In this document: piece after piece, positions 1-5,101 of the stretch
Numbering within the stretch: the first letter of the stretch is position 1
Layout of the letters: every line of letters starts with the position of its first letter
Source of the DNA: Leucobacter_A sp035514995
Lineage (GTDB): Bacteria > Actinomycetota > Actinomycetes > Actinomycetales > Microbacteriaceae
DNA length: 6,035 bases
Direction of reading: 5' to 3'
NCBI GenBank assembly: GCA_035514995.1
Contig: DATJCC010000021.1
Coordinates: 1-6,035, forward strand
Notes under the pieces: generated by a model
The model's database searches: none
Seen by the model: the letters and a program-made list of their open reading frames with translations, nothing else
Told to the model about the DNA's origin: nothing
Made by a program: the position numbers and the translations under genes

Positions 1-2
1 CA

Positions 3-191
3 ATAATAGGGCCCAATTGGCCACAGGCGCAAGCCAACGCAGAAGTCTATGCGCAAAAGCGCCTGCATTCCGGCGAGCTGGACGGCTTGCAGGCCAGAGT
101 GAACCGACACCCCACCTTTAGCTACATGAGCCCTACACCCCCTCGGCCAAACATGCCACGTGGGTGTTCGCCTTCAGCAAAACACACTTAG
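3..191 (+). CDS. possible 3' end of an unidentified gene, doubtful and perhaps frame-shifted
   Basis: An open frame enters from the left edge and reaches TAG at 189-191. Its first 40 or so residues look protein-like (for example AEVYAQKRLHSGELDGLQAR). After about base 135 it becomes proline-rich and unconvincing (PTPPRPNMPRGCSPS). The neighbouring frame is stopped at 119-121 but from about 131 reads more naturally (SAKHATWVFAFSKTHLALS) to a TAA at 212-214. One extra C in the run of five C at 138-142 would join the two parts. This could be a decayed gene, a sequencing error or chance. I recognise no family. The stop lies inside the CIRCE operator, so any such gene would run into the heat-shock control region. 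Confidence 0.2.
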   Translation: MIGPNWPQAQANAEVYAQKRLHSGELDGLQARVNRHPTFSYMSPTPPRPNMPRGCSPSAKHT

Positions 192-214
192 CACTCTCGC
201 GCATAGAGTGCTAA
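188..214. promoter_or_regulatory. CIRCE operator (HrcA-binding site)
   Basis: TTAGCACTC at 188-196 and GAGTGCTAA at 206-214 are separated by 9 bp. This is an exact match to the CIRCE consensus (TTAGCACTC-N9-GAGTGCTAA), the binding site of the heat-shock repressor HrcA. It lies 109 bp upstream of the hsp20 start codon. A possible promoter overlaps it: TTAGCA (188-193) as -35 and TAATAT (212-217) as -10, with an 18-bp spacer. HrcA bound here would block that promoter until heat or unfolded protein titrates GroEL and inactivates the repressor. Confidence 0.95.
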
Positions 215-225
215 TATATTTAATA

Positions 226-246
226 GTTGAGTCGGCAGCACTCAAG
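226..246. promoter_or_regulatory. HAIR operator (HspR-binding site)
   Basis: GTTGAGT (226-232), seven bases, then ACTCAAG (240-246) matches the HAIR consensus CTTGAGT-N7-ACTCAAG at 13 of 14 arm positions; only the first base differs. HAIR is the operator of HspR, the MerR-family heat-shock repressor that uses DnaK as co-repressor and is typical of actinobacteria. It starts 12 bp after the CIRCE element, so hsp20 appears to be under two heat-shock repressors. Confidence 0.85.
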
Positions 247-254
247 TTTAGATT
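227..254 (+). promoter_or_regulatory. candidate hsp20 promoter overlapping HAIR
   Basis: TTGAGT (227-232) and TAGATT (249-254) with a 16-bp spacer resemble a primary-sigma promoter. Its -35 box is the left arm of HAIR, so HspR would directly exclude RNA polymerase. Transcription would start near 261, giving a 5' leader of about 60 nt. The alternative promoter is the TTAGCA/TAATAT pair inside CIRCE (188-217), which would place HAIR just after the start point. The sequence alone does not decide between them, and both may be used. Confidence 0.4.
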
Positions 255-322
255 TGTTTTAGCGCAATCGCCGAAACAGCACCAAAATACCTCCTAGAAA
301 CAATTACCGAAAGGATAATGAG

Positions 323-754
323 ATGACAACCTTCGATCCACTACGAAACCTAGAGCAGCTAAGCAACGCCTTTTTTGAGACAGGCCGGCGTGGACCCCGC
401 GAAATGCCGATGGACCTCTACCGTGAAGGCGACCGCTACGTATTAAACGCCGATATGCCCGGCATAGACCCGAAGTCAGTAGACATTGATGTTGATGGGC
501 AGTTACTCTCGATTCGCGCTGAACGATCACTCTCGACTAGTGAAGATGTTAAGTGGATCACCCGCGAGCGCTCCTCAGGAAGTTTCTTGCGTCAGCTCAG
601 CCTCGGGCAGGGACTAGACACAGAAAACATTACAGCAAGCTACCGCAACGGAGTGTTACGAGTCGTGATTCCAGTCAGCGAAAAAGCGAAACCTCGCAAG
701 ATCGGCGTAACAGTAGAAGACGAAACACCAAACACAGCAGAGGTTGAAAGCTAA
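323..754 (+). CDS. hsp20: Hsp20/alpha-crystallin family small heat-shock protein
   Basis: This is an ATP-independent cytoplasmic holdase that binds unfolding proteins and passes them to DnaK and ClpB. At 143 aa it has the usual bacterial Hsp20 length. A short N-terminal arm (FDPLRNLEQL, residues 4-11) precedes an alpha-crystallin domain at about 27-119. Visible hallmarks are ADMPGID (43-49), the RSSGSFLRQLSL strand (83-94) and the family signature around NGVLRVVIP (109-117). A C-terminal I-G-V motif (127-129) is of the I-x-I/V type that bridges subunits in the oligomer, followed by an acidic tail. The ribosome site GAAAGGA (309-315) sits 7 nt before the ATG. An earlier ATG at 318 meets a stop after two codons, so 323 is the start. 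CIRCE and HAIR upstream indicate heat-shock control. It appears monocistronic, since a long inverted repeat follows. Confidence 0.95.
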   Translation: MTTFDPLRNLEQLSNAFFETGRRGPREMPMDLYREGDRYVLNADMPGIDPKSVDIDVDGQLLSIRAERSLSTSEDVKWITRERSSGSFLRQLSLGQGLDTENITASYRNGVLRVVIPVSEKAKPRKIGVTVEDETPNTAEVES

Positions 755-769
755 CAACTTAAAACCTCT

Positions 770-846
770 AAAACTACCCCACATGAGCTAACCCAAAAAA
801 TCGCACTGAGCTGATTACTGGCAGAAACTAGCCTGTGGGGTAGTTT
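770..846 (+). terminator. long inverted repeat after hsp20, possible terminator
   Basis: AAACTACCCCACA (771-783) and TGTGGGGTAGTTT (834-846) are perfect 13-bp complements, with a secondary 4-bp pairing inside (GCTA 787-790 with TAGC 829-832). It starts 16 bp after the hsp20 stop, where a terminator is expected, and the right arm ends in TTT followed by CATT. The enclosed stretch of about 50 nt is much longer than a normal terminator loop and the T tract is weak. It could instead be a structured 3' end or the remnant of a small inverted-repeat element, although no target duplication is obvious at its ends. Confidence 0.5.
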
Positions 847-898
847 CATTACAGTAGCTTGTTTACAAAGATCCTCGTTGACAGCGATGCTCCTTTAC

Positions 899-994
899 AA
901 GACAGCTCTCTAGAACAGAGCTGTCTAACAAAGCCCTTTACAACAAAGCCCTCTGCAACAGAGCTCTCTACAACAGAGCTCTCTACAACAGTGG
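899..994. repeat. degenerate 15-bp tandem repeat, about six units
   Basis: Units start at 899 (15 bp), 914 (13 bp), 927, 942, 957 and 972 (15 bp each), with a partial copy from 987. The consensus is AACARAGCYCTCTAC. The units at 957 and 972 are identical; those at 927 and 942 share AACAAAGCCCT. Several units carry the self-complementary core AGAGCTCT or a variant. The period equals five codons, and one frame would read a TELST/TKPxx pentapeptide, but it would need a TTG start at 859 without a ribosome site and would overlap the next gene. I therefore treat it as non-coding. It fills the space between the hsp20 inverted repeat and the monooxygenase promoter region. Confidence 0.85.
900..926. 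repeat. perfect 10-bp hairpin within the tandem repeat
   Basis: AGACAGCTCT (900-909) and AGAGCTGTCT (917-926) pair perfectly across a 7-nt loop (CTAGAAC). It is formed by the first two, diverged repeat units. No T tract follows on either strand, so it does not look like an intrinsic terminator. It could be a cruciform or protein site, or simply a by-product of the palindromic repeat core. Confidence 0.7.
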
Positions 995-1018
995 TCGCGC
1001 TATTTAAATTTGGCGCGA
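995..1018. promoter_or_regulatory. 24-bp palindrome, candidate operator of the monooxygenase operon
   Basis: TCGCGC (995-1000) and GCGCGA (1013-1018) are perfect 6-bp inverted arms around an AT-rich centre containing the palindrome ATTTAAAT (1002-1009). It lies directly upstream of the monooxygenase start and overlaps the -10-like box. That size and position are typical of an operator for a dimeric repressor. No regulator gene lies beside this operon, so the binding protein is unknown. Confidence 0.45.
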
Positions 1019-1022
1019 TAAT
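1017..1022 (+). promoter_or_regulatory. candidate -10 box for a leaderless monooxygenase transcript
   Basis: GATAAT matches TATAAT at five of six bases and ends 6 bp before the ATG at 1029. Transcription would therefore begin at or next to the start codon. There is no purine-rich ribosome site upstream of 1029, which agrees with leaderless translation, common in actinobacteria. No good -35 box is visible. Confidence 0.4.
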
Positions 1023-1028
1023 AGATGC

Positions 1029-2411
1029 ATGGCATATTTAGTCAAACAACAGCACCTGGTGGCACCCGTAACGGCCCCCATAGATGCTGACCACTCCCTT
1101 CCACGAGTTTGTGTTATCGGGGCCGGGTCTTCAGGTCTAGCCGCAGTTAAAAACCTCTACACAAAGCGCATCCCATTCGACTGTTTCGAACAGGGCACAG
1201 AAATTGGTGGGAATTGGCTCTTCGATAACCCTAACGGTGTTTCGGCCTGCTACGACACCCTCGAAATTAATACTTCGTGTAAGCGCATGGCGTTTTCAGA
1301 TTTTCCGATGCCAAAAAGCTACCCAGCCTATGCAAGTCACGATCAGGTGCACGACTATTTCGAAGCATACGCCAAGCATTTTGGCTTTAGAGACCAAATC
1401 ACTTTTAACACTCGAGTTCAGAGTGTGCGCCCAGACCCTGCGGGCGGCTGGCTCGTCACGGTCACCCGACTAAATGCCGACTCTAAAAAGCAACAAACCC
1501 ATCACTACGATGCTGTTATCGTCGCAAACGGCCACCATTGGAGCCCGCGTTTGCCAGAGCCTGACTATCCCGGCCAAACAGACGGAACGTTTCAGGGAGA
1601 GCAAATTCATGCACACGACTACCGCACCGGAGATGTCTTAGACGGAAAGCACGTTGTTGTGGTTGGCGCAGGTAACTCTGCGATGGACATTGCGGTCGAA
1701 GCTTCAAAACGCGCCAAAAGCGTGGCTCTTTCAATACGCCGCGGGCAGTGGGTCATGAAGAAGCTGCTCGCAGGAATTCCTTTTGATCAGATAGCACTTC
1801 CCGGCTGGATGCCGTGGTGGGCGACAAGGTTGCGGTTACGTGTCGGTGCGATTCTTTCTGGTGGGCTTCAAAAATACGGTCTTCCAAGGCCGCCCCACGC
1901 ACCGGGAGAGTCTCATCCAGTGCAATCTGAAACGATCCGCAAACAGCTCGCAAAAGGTTTAATCACCGTAAATCCAGGAATTAAACGACTCGAAGAAGAT
2001 CGCGTTATTTTTACAGACGGAACGACTGCGTTGGCTGATCTTGTGGTGTGGGCAACCGGATACGAAGTGAATTTTCCGTTTCTTGAAGAAGACATTGTAG
2101 ATATCAAAAACAACAGTCTTCCTTTATGGCATCGCATGATTTTGCCAGAACGACCCGGACTCTTTTTTGTCGGACTTTTACAACCCGTGGGTGCGGTCAT
2201 GCCATTGGCTGAAGCGCAGAGTGAGTGGATCACCGACCTCCTGCTTGGCGAACTAACACTACCCGACAAAGAGACCATGCGACGAGAAATGCACATTCAA
2301 GATCGACGCTTCAAGAAACGCTTCTACGCTTCGCCCAGGCACACGATGGAAGTGGATTTTGATGGTTTTTTATGGGATCTAAAAAAAGAACGGAAAAGGA
2401 GGCGCTCGTGA
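1029..2411 (+). CDS. FMO-type flavin-containing monooxygenase (class B, FAD/NADPH)
   Basis: This predicted soluble FAD enzyme uses NADPH and O2 to oxygenate an organic substrate at a heteroatom or, less likely, a ketone. It has 460 aa, normal for bacterial FMOs. Seen in order: FAD fold GAGSSG (31-36); IGGNW (59-63); the FMO fingerprint FxGxxxHxxxY (F188, G190, H194, Y198); NADPH fold GAGNSA (213-218); and ATGY (342-345). Tyrosine at the end of the fingerprint, where Baeyer-Villiger enzymes usually have tryptophan or phenylalanine, favours an FMO. The basic C-terminus (KKERKRRRS) is partly dictated by the overlapping ribosome site of the next gene. About 25 residues precede the first fold. ATG at 1029 is the best start; ATG at 1025 is out of frame. 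There is no ribosome site, so translation is probably leaderless. It overlaps the downstream dehydrogenase by 4 bp, so the two are co-expressed. The substrate cannot be told from the sequence. Confidence 0.9.
   Translation: MAYLVKQQHLVAPVTAPIDADHSLPRVCVIGAGSSGLAAVKNLYTKRIPFDCFEQGTEIGGNWLFDNPNGVSACYDTLEINTSCKRMAFSDFPMPKSYPAYASHDQVHDYFEAYAKHFGFRDQITFNTRVQSVRPDPAGGWLVTVTRLNADSKKQQTHHYDAVIVANGHHWSPRLPEPDYPGQTDGTFQGEQIHAHDYRTGDVLDGKHVVVVGAGNSAMDIAVEASKRAKSVALSIRRGQWVMKKLLAGIPFDQIALPGWMPWWATRLRLRVGAILSGGLQKYGLPRPPHAPGESHPVQSETIRKQLAKGLITVNPGIKRLEEDRVIFTDGTTALADLVVWATGYEVNFPFLEEDIVDIKNNSLPLWHRMILPERPGLFFVGLLQPVGAVMPLAEAQSEWITDLLLGELTLPDKETMRREMHIQDRRFKKRFYASPRHTMEVDFDGFLWDLKKERKRRRS
2396..2402 (+). 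promoter_or_regulatory. ribosome binding site that fixes the dehydrogenase start
   Basis: AAGGAGG is a near-perfect Shine-Dalgarno sequence 5 nt before GTG 2408. It lies inside the last codons of the monooxygenase. It selects GTG 2408 over the in-frame ATG at 2372, which has no comparable site and would add a 12-residue polar extension ahead of the usual SDR N-terminus. Confidence 0.85.
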
Positions 2412-3247
2412 AGGTTGTTGCAGTTACAGGCGGCGCAGGAGGTATCGGCCGCGCTATCGCTACCGCATTTGCCGACGCTGGTTTTAGCGTCGCAATTGGT
2501 GATCTCGACGAGGCTGCAGCTAGCAATGTTGCAGCTGAAATCGCCTCGAAAAAGAGTGGCGAAACAAGCATCATCGGGATGCACCTTGATGTGACCAAAC
2601 GAGGGTCTTACGAACAGTTTTTTGAAAAAGTTGAAAGCAACCTGGGCAAAATCACCCACATCGTACTCAGCGCTGGCGTGATGTGGGTGGGCCCTTTTGA
2701 TGAAGAATCAGATCAGGCTCTCGAAATGCAATTGGGAGTAAACCTCGTGGGTGTGATCAACGGTATAAAAACAGGGGCTTCCCGCATCACTGCGAAAGGT
2801 CGCATAATTACTATCGCGTCTGCCGCATCTTTTATTGCTCCCCCGGGTGAAGCGACGTACGCGGCTACGAAACATGGTGTTTTAGGCTATCTAAAAGCTG
2901 CCCGTGAGGAGCTTCGTGGCAAGAAAGGCAGATCGAAAATCGGAATAACTGCGATAATGCCAGGTGTTGTCGACACTAAGCTTGCCGCTGGAACAGCAAG
3001 TGGCGCGGCTAAATTGCTCACTCCTGATGAAGTTGCAAAAGTTGTTTTACGCGAGGCAACACGCAAGCGCCCGAAATTTGAAGTAACTATACCTGGATTT
3101 ATTGGACCGCTCAACCGTTTTGTATCGATTTTACCTGCGTCCATTCGCGACTTTATGTTCCGGCAGATGGTGCCAAACCAGGTTAAGAATAAAGACTCAG
3201 ATGCGAGAAGTGCTTACGAGTCGGTTTTTAACTCCAAAGGCAACTAA
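2408..3247 (+). CDS. short-chain dehydrogenase/reductase (classical SDR)
   Basis: This predicted cytoplasmic NAD(P)-dependent oxidoreductase interconverts an alcohol and a carbonyl. From GTG 2408 the protein is 279 aa, close to classical SDR length. Its Rossmann strand begins at once (KVVAVTGGAGGIG), with TGxxxGIG at 7-14. Asp32 at the end of the second strand suggests NAD(H) preference. LDV (60-62), the LSAG variant of NNAG (87-90), catalytic Asn112, Ser138 and the YxxxK pair Tyr151/Lys155 are all present, so it should be active. The C-terminal part (about 229-260) is hydrophobic and basic, perhaps a substrate lid or membrane-contact segment. The 4-bp GTGA overlap with the monooxygenase stop implies translational coupling. 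It may oxidise the monooxygenase product, or make a carbonyl substrate for it; this is inference. Confidence 0.92.
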   Translation: MKVVAVTGGAGGIGRAIATAFADAGFSVAIGDLDEAAASNVAAEIASKKSGETSIIGMHLDVTKRGSYEQFFEKVESNLGKITHIVLSAGVMWVGPFDEESDQALEMQLGVNLVGVINGIKTGASRITAKGRIITIASAASFIAPPGEATYAATKHGVLGYLKAAREELRGKKGRSKIGITAIMPGVVDTKLAAGTASGAAKLLTPDEVAKVVLREATRKRPKFEVTIPGFIGPLNRFVSILPASIRDFMFRQMVPNQVKNKDSDARSAYESVFNSKGN

Positions 3248-3348
3248 GCATAAAGATTATACTGAGCATAAAATAACACTAAACATAGAACCACCCGAAA
3301 CATAGAACCACCCCAAACATGGAATCGCCCTAAACATAAAATAGCGGG
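3246..3348. repeat. degenerate 17-bp tandem repeat, about six units
   Basis: Units begin at 3246 (18 bp), 3264, 3281, 3298, 3315 and 3332 (17 bp each). The best-conserved pair, 3281-3297 and 3298-3314, is AAACATAGAACCACCCG then AAACATAGAACCACCCC. Later units read AAACATGGAATCGCCCT and AAACATAAAATAGCGGG. The two earliest share RAGCATAAA. The array starts within the dehydrogenase stop codon and fills most of the gap to the next operon. It contains no convincing terminator stem. Its sequence is unrelated to the 15-bp array at 899-994, although both are minisatellite-like. Confidence 0.85.
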
Positions 3349-3363
3349 AATAAATTTCACTCC

Positions 3364-3393
3364 TAGACGTTATTACATGCATACGCATATAAT
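3364..3393 (+). promoter_or_regulatory. promoter of the luciferase-like monooxygenase operon
   Basis: A perfect TATAAT (3388-3393) is preceded by TAGACG (3364-3369, 4 of 6 to TTGACA) at an 18-bp spacer. Transcription would start near 3400, leaving a leader of about 38 nt with a good ribosome site. It is the clearest promoter in the window. Confidence 0.65.
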
Positions 3394-3403
3394 TTATGAT
3401 GTA
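3374..3403. promoter_or_regulatory. candidate MarR-type operator over the -10 box
   Basis: Two overlapping dyads surround the -10 box. ATGCATACGCAT (3377-3388) is a near-palindrome with perfect ATGC/GCAT ends. TACAT (3374-3378) and ATGTA (3399-3403) are outer inverted arms, and the pairing extends further if one bulged base is allowed. A repressor here would block polymerase, and the MarR protein encoded two genes into the operon is the obvious candidate. Confidence 0.35.
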
Positions 3404-3423
3404 GAACTACTATTAGAACTACT
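3402..3423. repeat. 12-bp-period direct repeat in the leader
   Basis: TAGAACTACT occurs at 3402-3411 and again at 3414-3423, immediately before the ribosome site. It lies in the predicted 5' leader of the luciferase-like monooxygenase mRNA. Function unknown; it may be a short duplication. Confidence 0.7.
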
Positions 3424-3437
3424 CAAAGGAGCATGTC

Positions 3438-4622
3438 ATGGAATTTGGGGTATTTTCAGTCAGTGATGTTACTCGCAACCCGACCACAGATGAGACGCCA
3501 AGTGAAGCAGAGCGCATCAAAGCCGCAGTCGAAATCGCTAAAAAAGCAGAAGAAGTCGGATTAGACGTTTTTGCAATCGGAGAGCACCACAACCCTCCAT
3601 TCTTTTCAAGCACACCAACCACCCTGCTTGCCTATATTGCCGCACAGACAAAAACCCTAAAGTTGAGCACGGCAACCACTCTTATAACTACAAACGATCC
3701 GGTGCGACTCGCTGAAGAATACGCGATGTTACAACACCTCGCAGACGGACGCATGGATCTCATGCTGGGGCGCGGCAACACTGCACCCGTTTACCCATGG
3801 TTTGGTAAAGATATTCGCCAAGCGCTACCAATGGCGTTAGAAAACTATAATTTGTTGCACCGCCTCTGGCACGAAGACGTTGTCGATTTTGAAGGAAACC
3901 ACCGCACCCCTCTGCAGGGTTTCACTTCGACGCCCAGACCCCTCGATGATGTAGCTCCCTTTGTGTGGCACGGGTCGATCCGCACCCCAGAAGTTGCCGA
4001 ACAAGCCGCCTACTACGGCGACGGCTTCTTTGCCAACCACATTTTTGCGCCGACAGAACACTCACTAAGACTCGTAAACTTTTACCGCGAGCGCTACGAA
4101 CACCACGGCCACGGCAAAGCCAAACAGGCGATTGTGGGGCTCGGCGGTCAAGCCTATATAGCGAAGAAATCGCAGGATGCGGTGCGCGAGTTCAGACCGT
4201 ATTTTGATGAAGCGCCTGTTTATGGTCACGGCCCAAGCCTCGAACAGTTTACGAGCCAAACTCCACTCACAGTCGGTAGCCCACAAGAGGTTATTGACAA
4301 AACTCTCACCTTCCGTGACAGTTTTGGTGACTACCAGCGTCAGCTTTTCTTAATCGATCACGCTGGCCTTCCACTTAAAGCCGTGCTTGATCAGCTGGAG
4401 CTGCTGGGTGGCGAAGTTGTGCCCACGCTACGCAAAGAACTCGCTGCGTTACGCGATCCAGAGGTCCCATCAACTCCTTCACACGCAGATCGCATAAAAG
4501 CAAAATACGGTGATGAGGCTCCTCGTCAACCGCGGCCAAACCCAAACCGTGGCGACAACGTCACCGGCGGGTCTCCCTACCAAGACTCCCCCGCCATAAG
4601 AGGCGCTTCTTTCGGTCTGTGA
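3438..4622 (+). CDS. luciferase-like FMN-dependent monooxygenase, CE1758-type
   Basis: This is a predicted cytoplasmic monooxygenase that takes reduced FMN from a separate reductase and uses O2 to oxidise an unknown organic substrate. It has 394 aa. The bacterial-luciferase TIM-barrel fold covers about 1-335: N-terminal MEFGVFSV strand, FAIGEHHNPP (45-54), LSTATTLITTNDPVRLAEEYAML (76-98), DGRMDLMLGRGN (103-114), and a late PLTVGSPQEVIDKTL segment (276-290). About 55 C-terminal residues (from 341) are proline- and charge-rich, probably disordered, ending in GDNVTGGSPYQDS-like sequence. ATG 3438 is chosen because AAAGGAG (3425-3431) lies 6 nt upstream. I assign the CE1758 family from overall sequence and because a CE1759-type FMN reductase is two genes downstream, the defining pairing of these families. 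A MarR gene follows after 8 bp. The substrate is unknown. Confidence 0.88.
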   Translation: MEFGVFSVSDVTRNPTTDETPSEAERIKAAVEIAKKAEEVGLDVFAIGEHHNPPFFSSTPTTLLAYIAAQTKTLKLSTATTLITTNDPVRLAEEYAMLQHLADGRMDLMLGRGNTAPVYPWFGKDIRQALPMALENYNLLHRLWHEDVVDFEGNHRTPLQGFTSTPRPLDDVAPFVWHGSIRTPEVAEQAAYYGDGFFANHIFAPTEHSLRLVNFYRERYEHHGHGKAKQAIVGLGGQAYIAKKSQDAVREFRPYFDEAPVYGHGPSLEQFTSQTPLTVGSPQEVIDKTLTFRDSFGDYQRQLFLIDHAGLPLKAVLDQLELLGGEVVPTLRKELAALRDPEVPSTPSHADRIKAKYGDEAPRQPRPNPNRGDNVTGGSPYQDSPAIRGASFGL

Positions 4623-4630
4623 GCACATAA

Positions 4631-5056
4631 ATGAACCTCCGCCTAGCAAACGAATCGTGGGAGTCGCTTTTGCGAGCCCACGCTTCGCTCATGCGGCGCT
4701 ACCAGGAAGATGGCATTTGGGAAGATCTCTCAATGACTGAATACGATGTACTCTATACTCTTGCTAAAGCCAACAGCCCGGTGCGCTTAAACGACCTACG
4801 CGATGGAGTTTTATTGAGTCAACCAGCATTGTCACGGTTAATTCAAAGACTTGTCGATAGAGGGCTTATTGCGCGAGCAGAAGACACCACTGACCGGCGT
4901 GCATTAATGCTTAAACTCACCGATTCTGGAATCGAGAAACAAAAACGCGTAGGTCGGGCCCACGCTAAAACCGTCGCTAAAGAAATGGCTCCTCTAGAGC
5001 AGGCTGAAATGAAACAGTTGAAAGCGCTCTGCCAAAAGCTAGTGAGCAAAAGTTGA
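4631..5056 (+). CDS. MarR-family winged-helix transcriptional regulator
   Basis: This 141-aa protein has normal MarR length. Helices that would form the dimer interface lie at both ends. The winged-helix domain spans about 33-100, with SQPALSRLIQRLVDRG (63-78) covering the recognition helix and DTTDRR (85-90) the wing. The D-x-x-D-R-R signature is typical of the family. MarR proteins usually repress their own operon and are released by small phenolic or oxidising ligands. A single cysteine (Cys134) is near the C-terminus. It starts 8 bp after the monooxygenase stop without a clear ribosome site, so it is probably translated by re-initiation, which would keep its level tied to the enzyme. It most likely controls the promoter at 3364-3393; this is inference from gene order. 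Confidence 0.92.
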   Translation: MNLRLANESWESLLRAHASLMRRYQEDGIWEDLSMTEYDVLYTLAKANSPVRLNDLRDGVLLSQPALSRLIQRLVDRGLIARAEDTTDRRALMLKLTDSGIEKQKRVGRAHAKTVAKEMAPLEQAEMKQLKALCQKLVSKS

Positions 5057-5101
5057 TTACAACAAGTTATTTTTAAGAGTAAGAAATCGAGAATTAAACC
5101 A

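Noticed and set aside
24..94. Two mutually exclusive 7-bp stems, CAGGCGC/GCGCCTG (24-30/59-65) and GCCTGCA/TGCAGGC (61-67/88-94), suggesting an attenuator or small RNA.
   Set aside because: They fall in a possible coding stretch at the window edge, are GC-rich and short, and no T tract or known RNA motif follows. Chance pairing is likely.
289..315. An RNA thermometer in the hsp20 leader: the ACCTCCT at 289-295 is an anti-Shine-Dalgarno-like sequence close to the ribosome site.
   Set aside because: Only four bases (TCCT 292-295 with AGGA 312-315) pair with the actual ribosome site, too little for a convincing thermosensor.
294..530. An opposite-strand frame across the start of hsp20.
   Set aside because: It overlaps a well-supported chaperone gene, lacks recognisable domains, and its opposite frame is explained by the codon bias of the + strand gene.
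859..1041. A 60-codon frame over the 15-bp repeats that would encode a pentapeptide-repeat protein (TELST-like units).
   Set aside because: It needs a TTG start without a ribosome site, overlaps the monooxygenase start, and its regular peptide follows simply from the 15-bp period of the DNA repeat.
2372..2407. ATG at 2372 as the dehydrogenase start, adding 12 residues.
   Set aside because: A near-perfect ribosome site serves GTG 2408, and the protein from there begins directly with the Rossmann strand as SDRs do. The longer form would overlap the monooxygenase by 40 bp.
3315..3360. A terminator for the FMO-dehydrogenase operon within the CG-rich repeat units and the following AT-rich run.
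   Set aside because: The CCC and GGG runs do not pair as a proper stem (TCGCCCT against AGCGGGA fails at the third base), so no hairpin supports it.
5053..5085. An internal promoter before the FMN reductase, using TTGATT at 5053-5058.
   Set aside because: No acceptable -10 box occurs at 16-18 bp; the nearest TAAGAG and TAAGAA are at spacers of about 15 and 21 bp.
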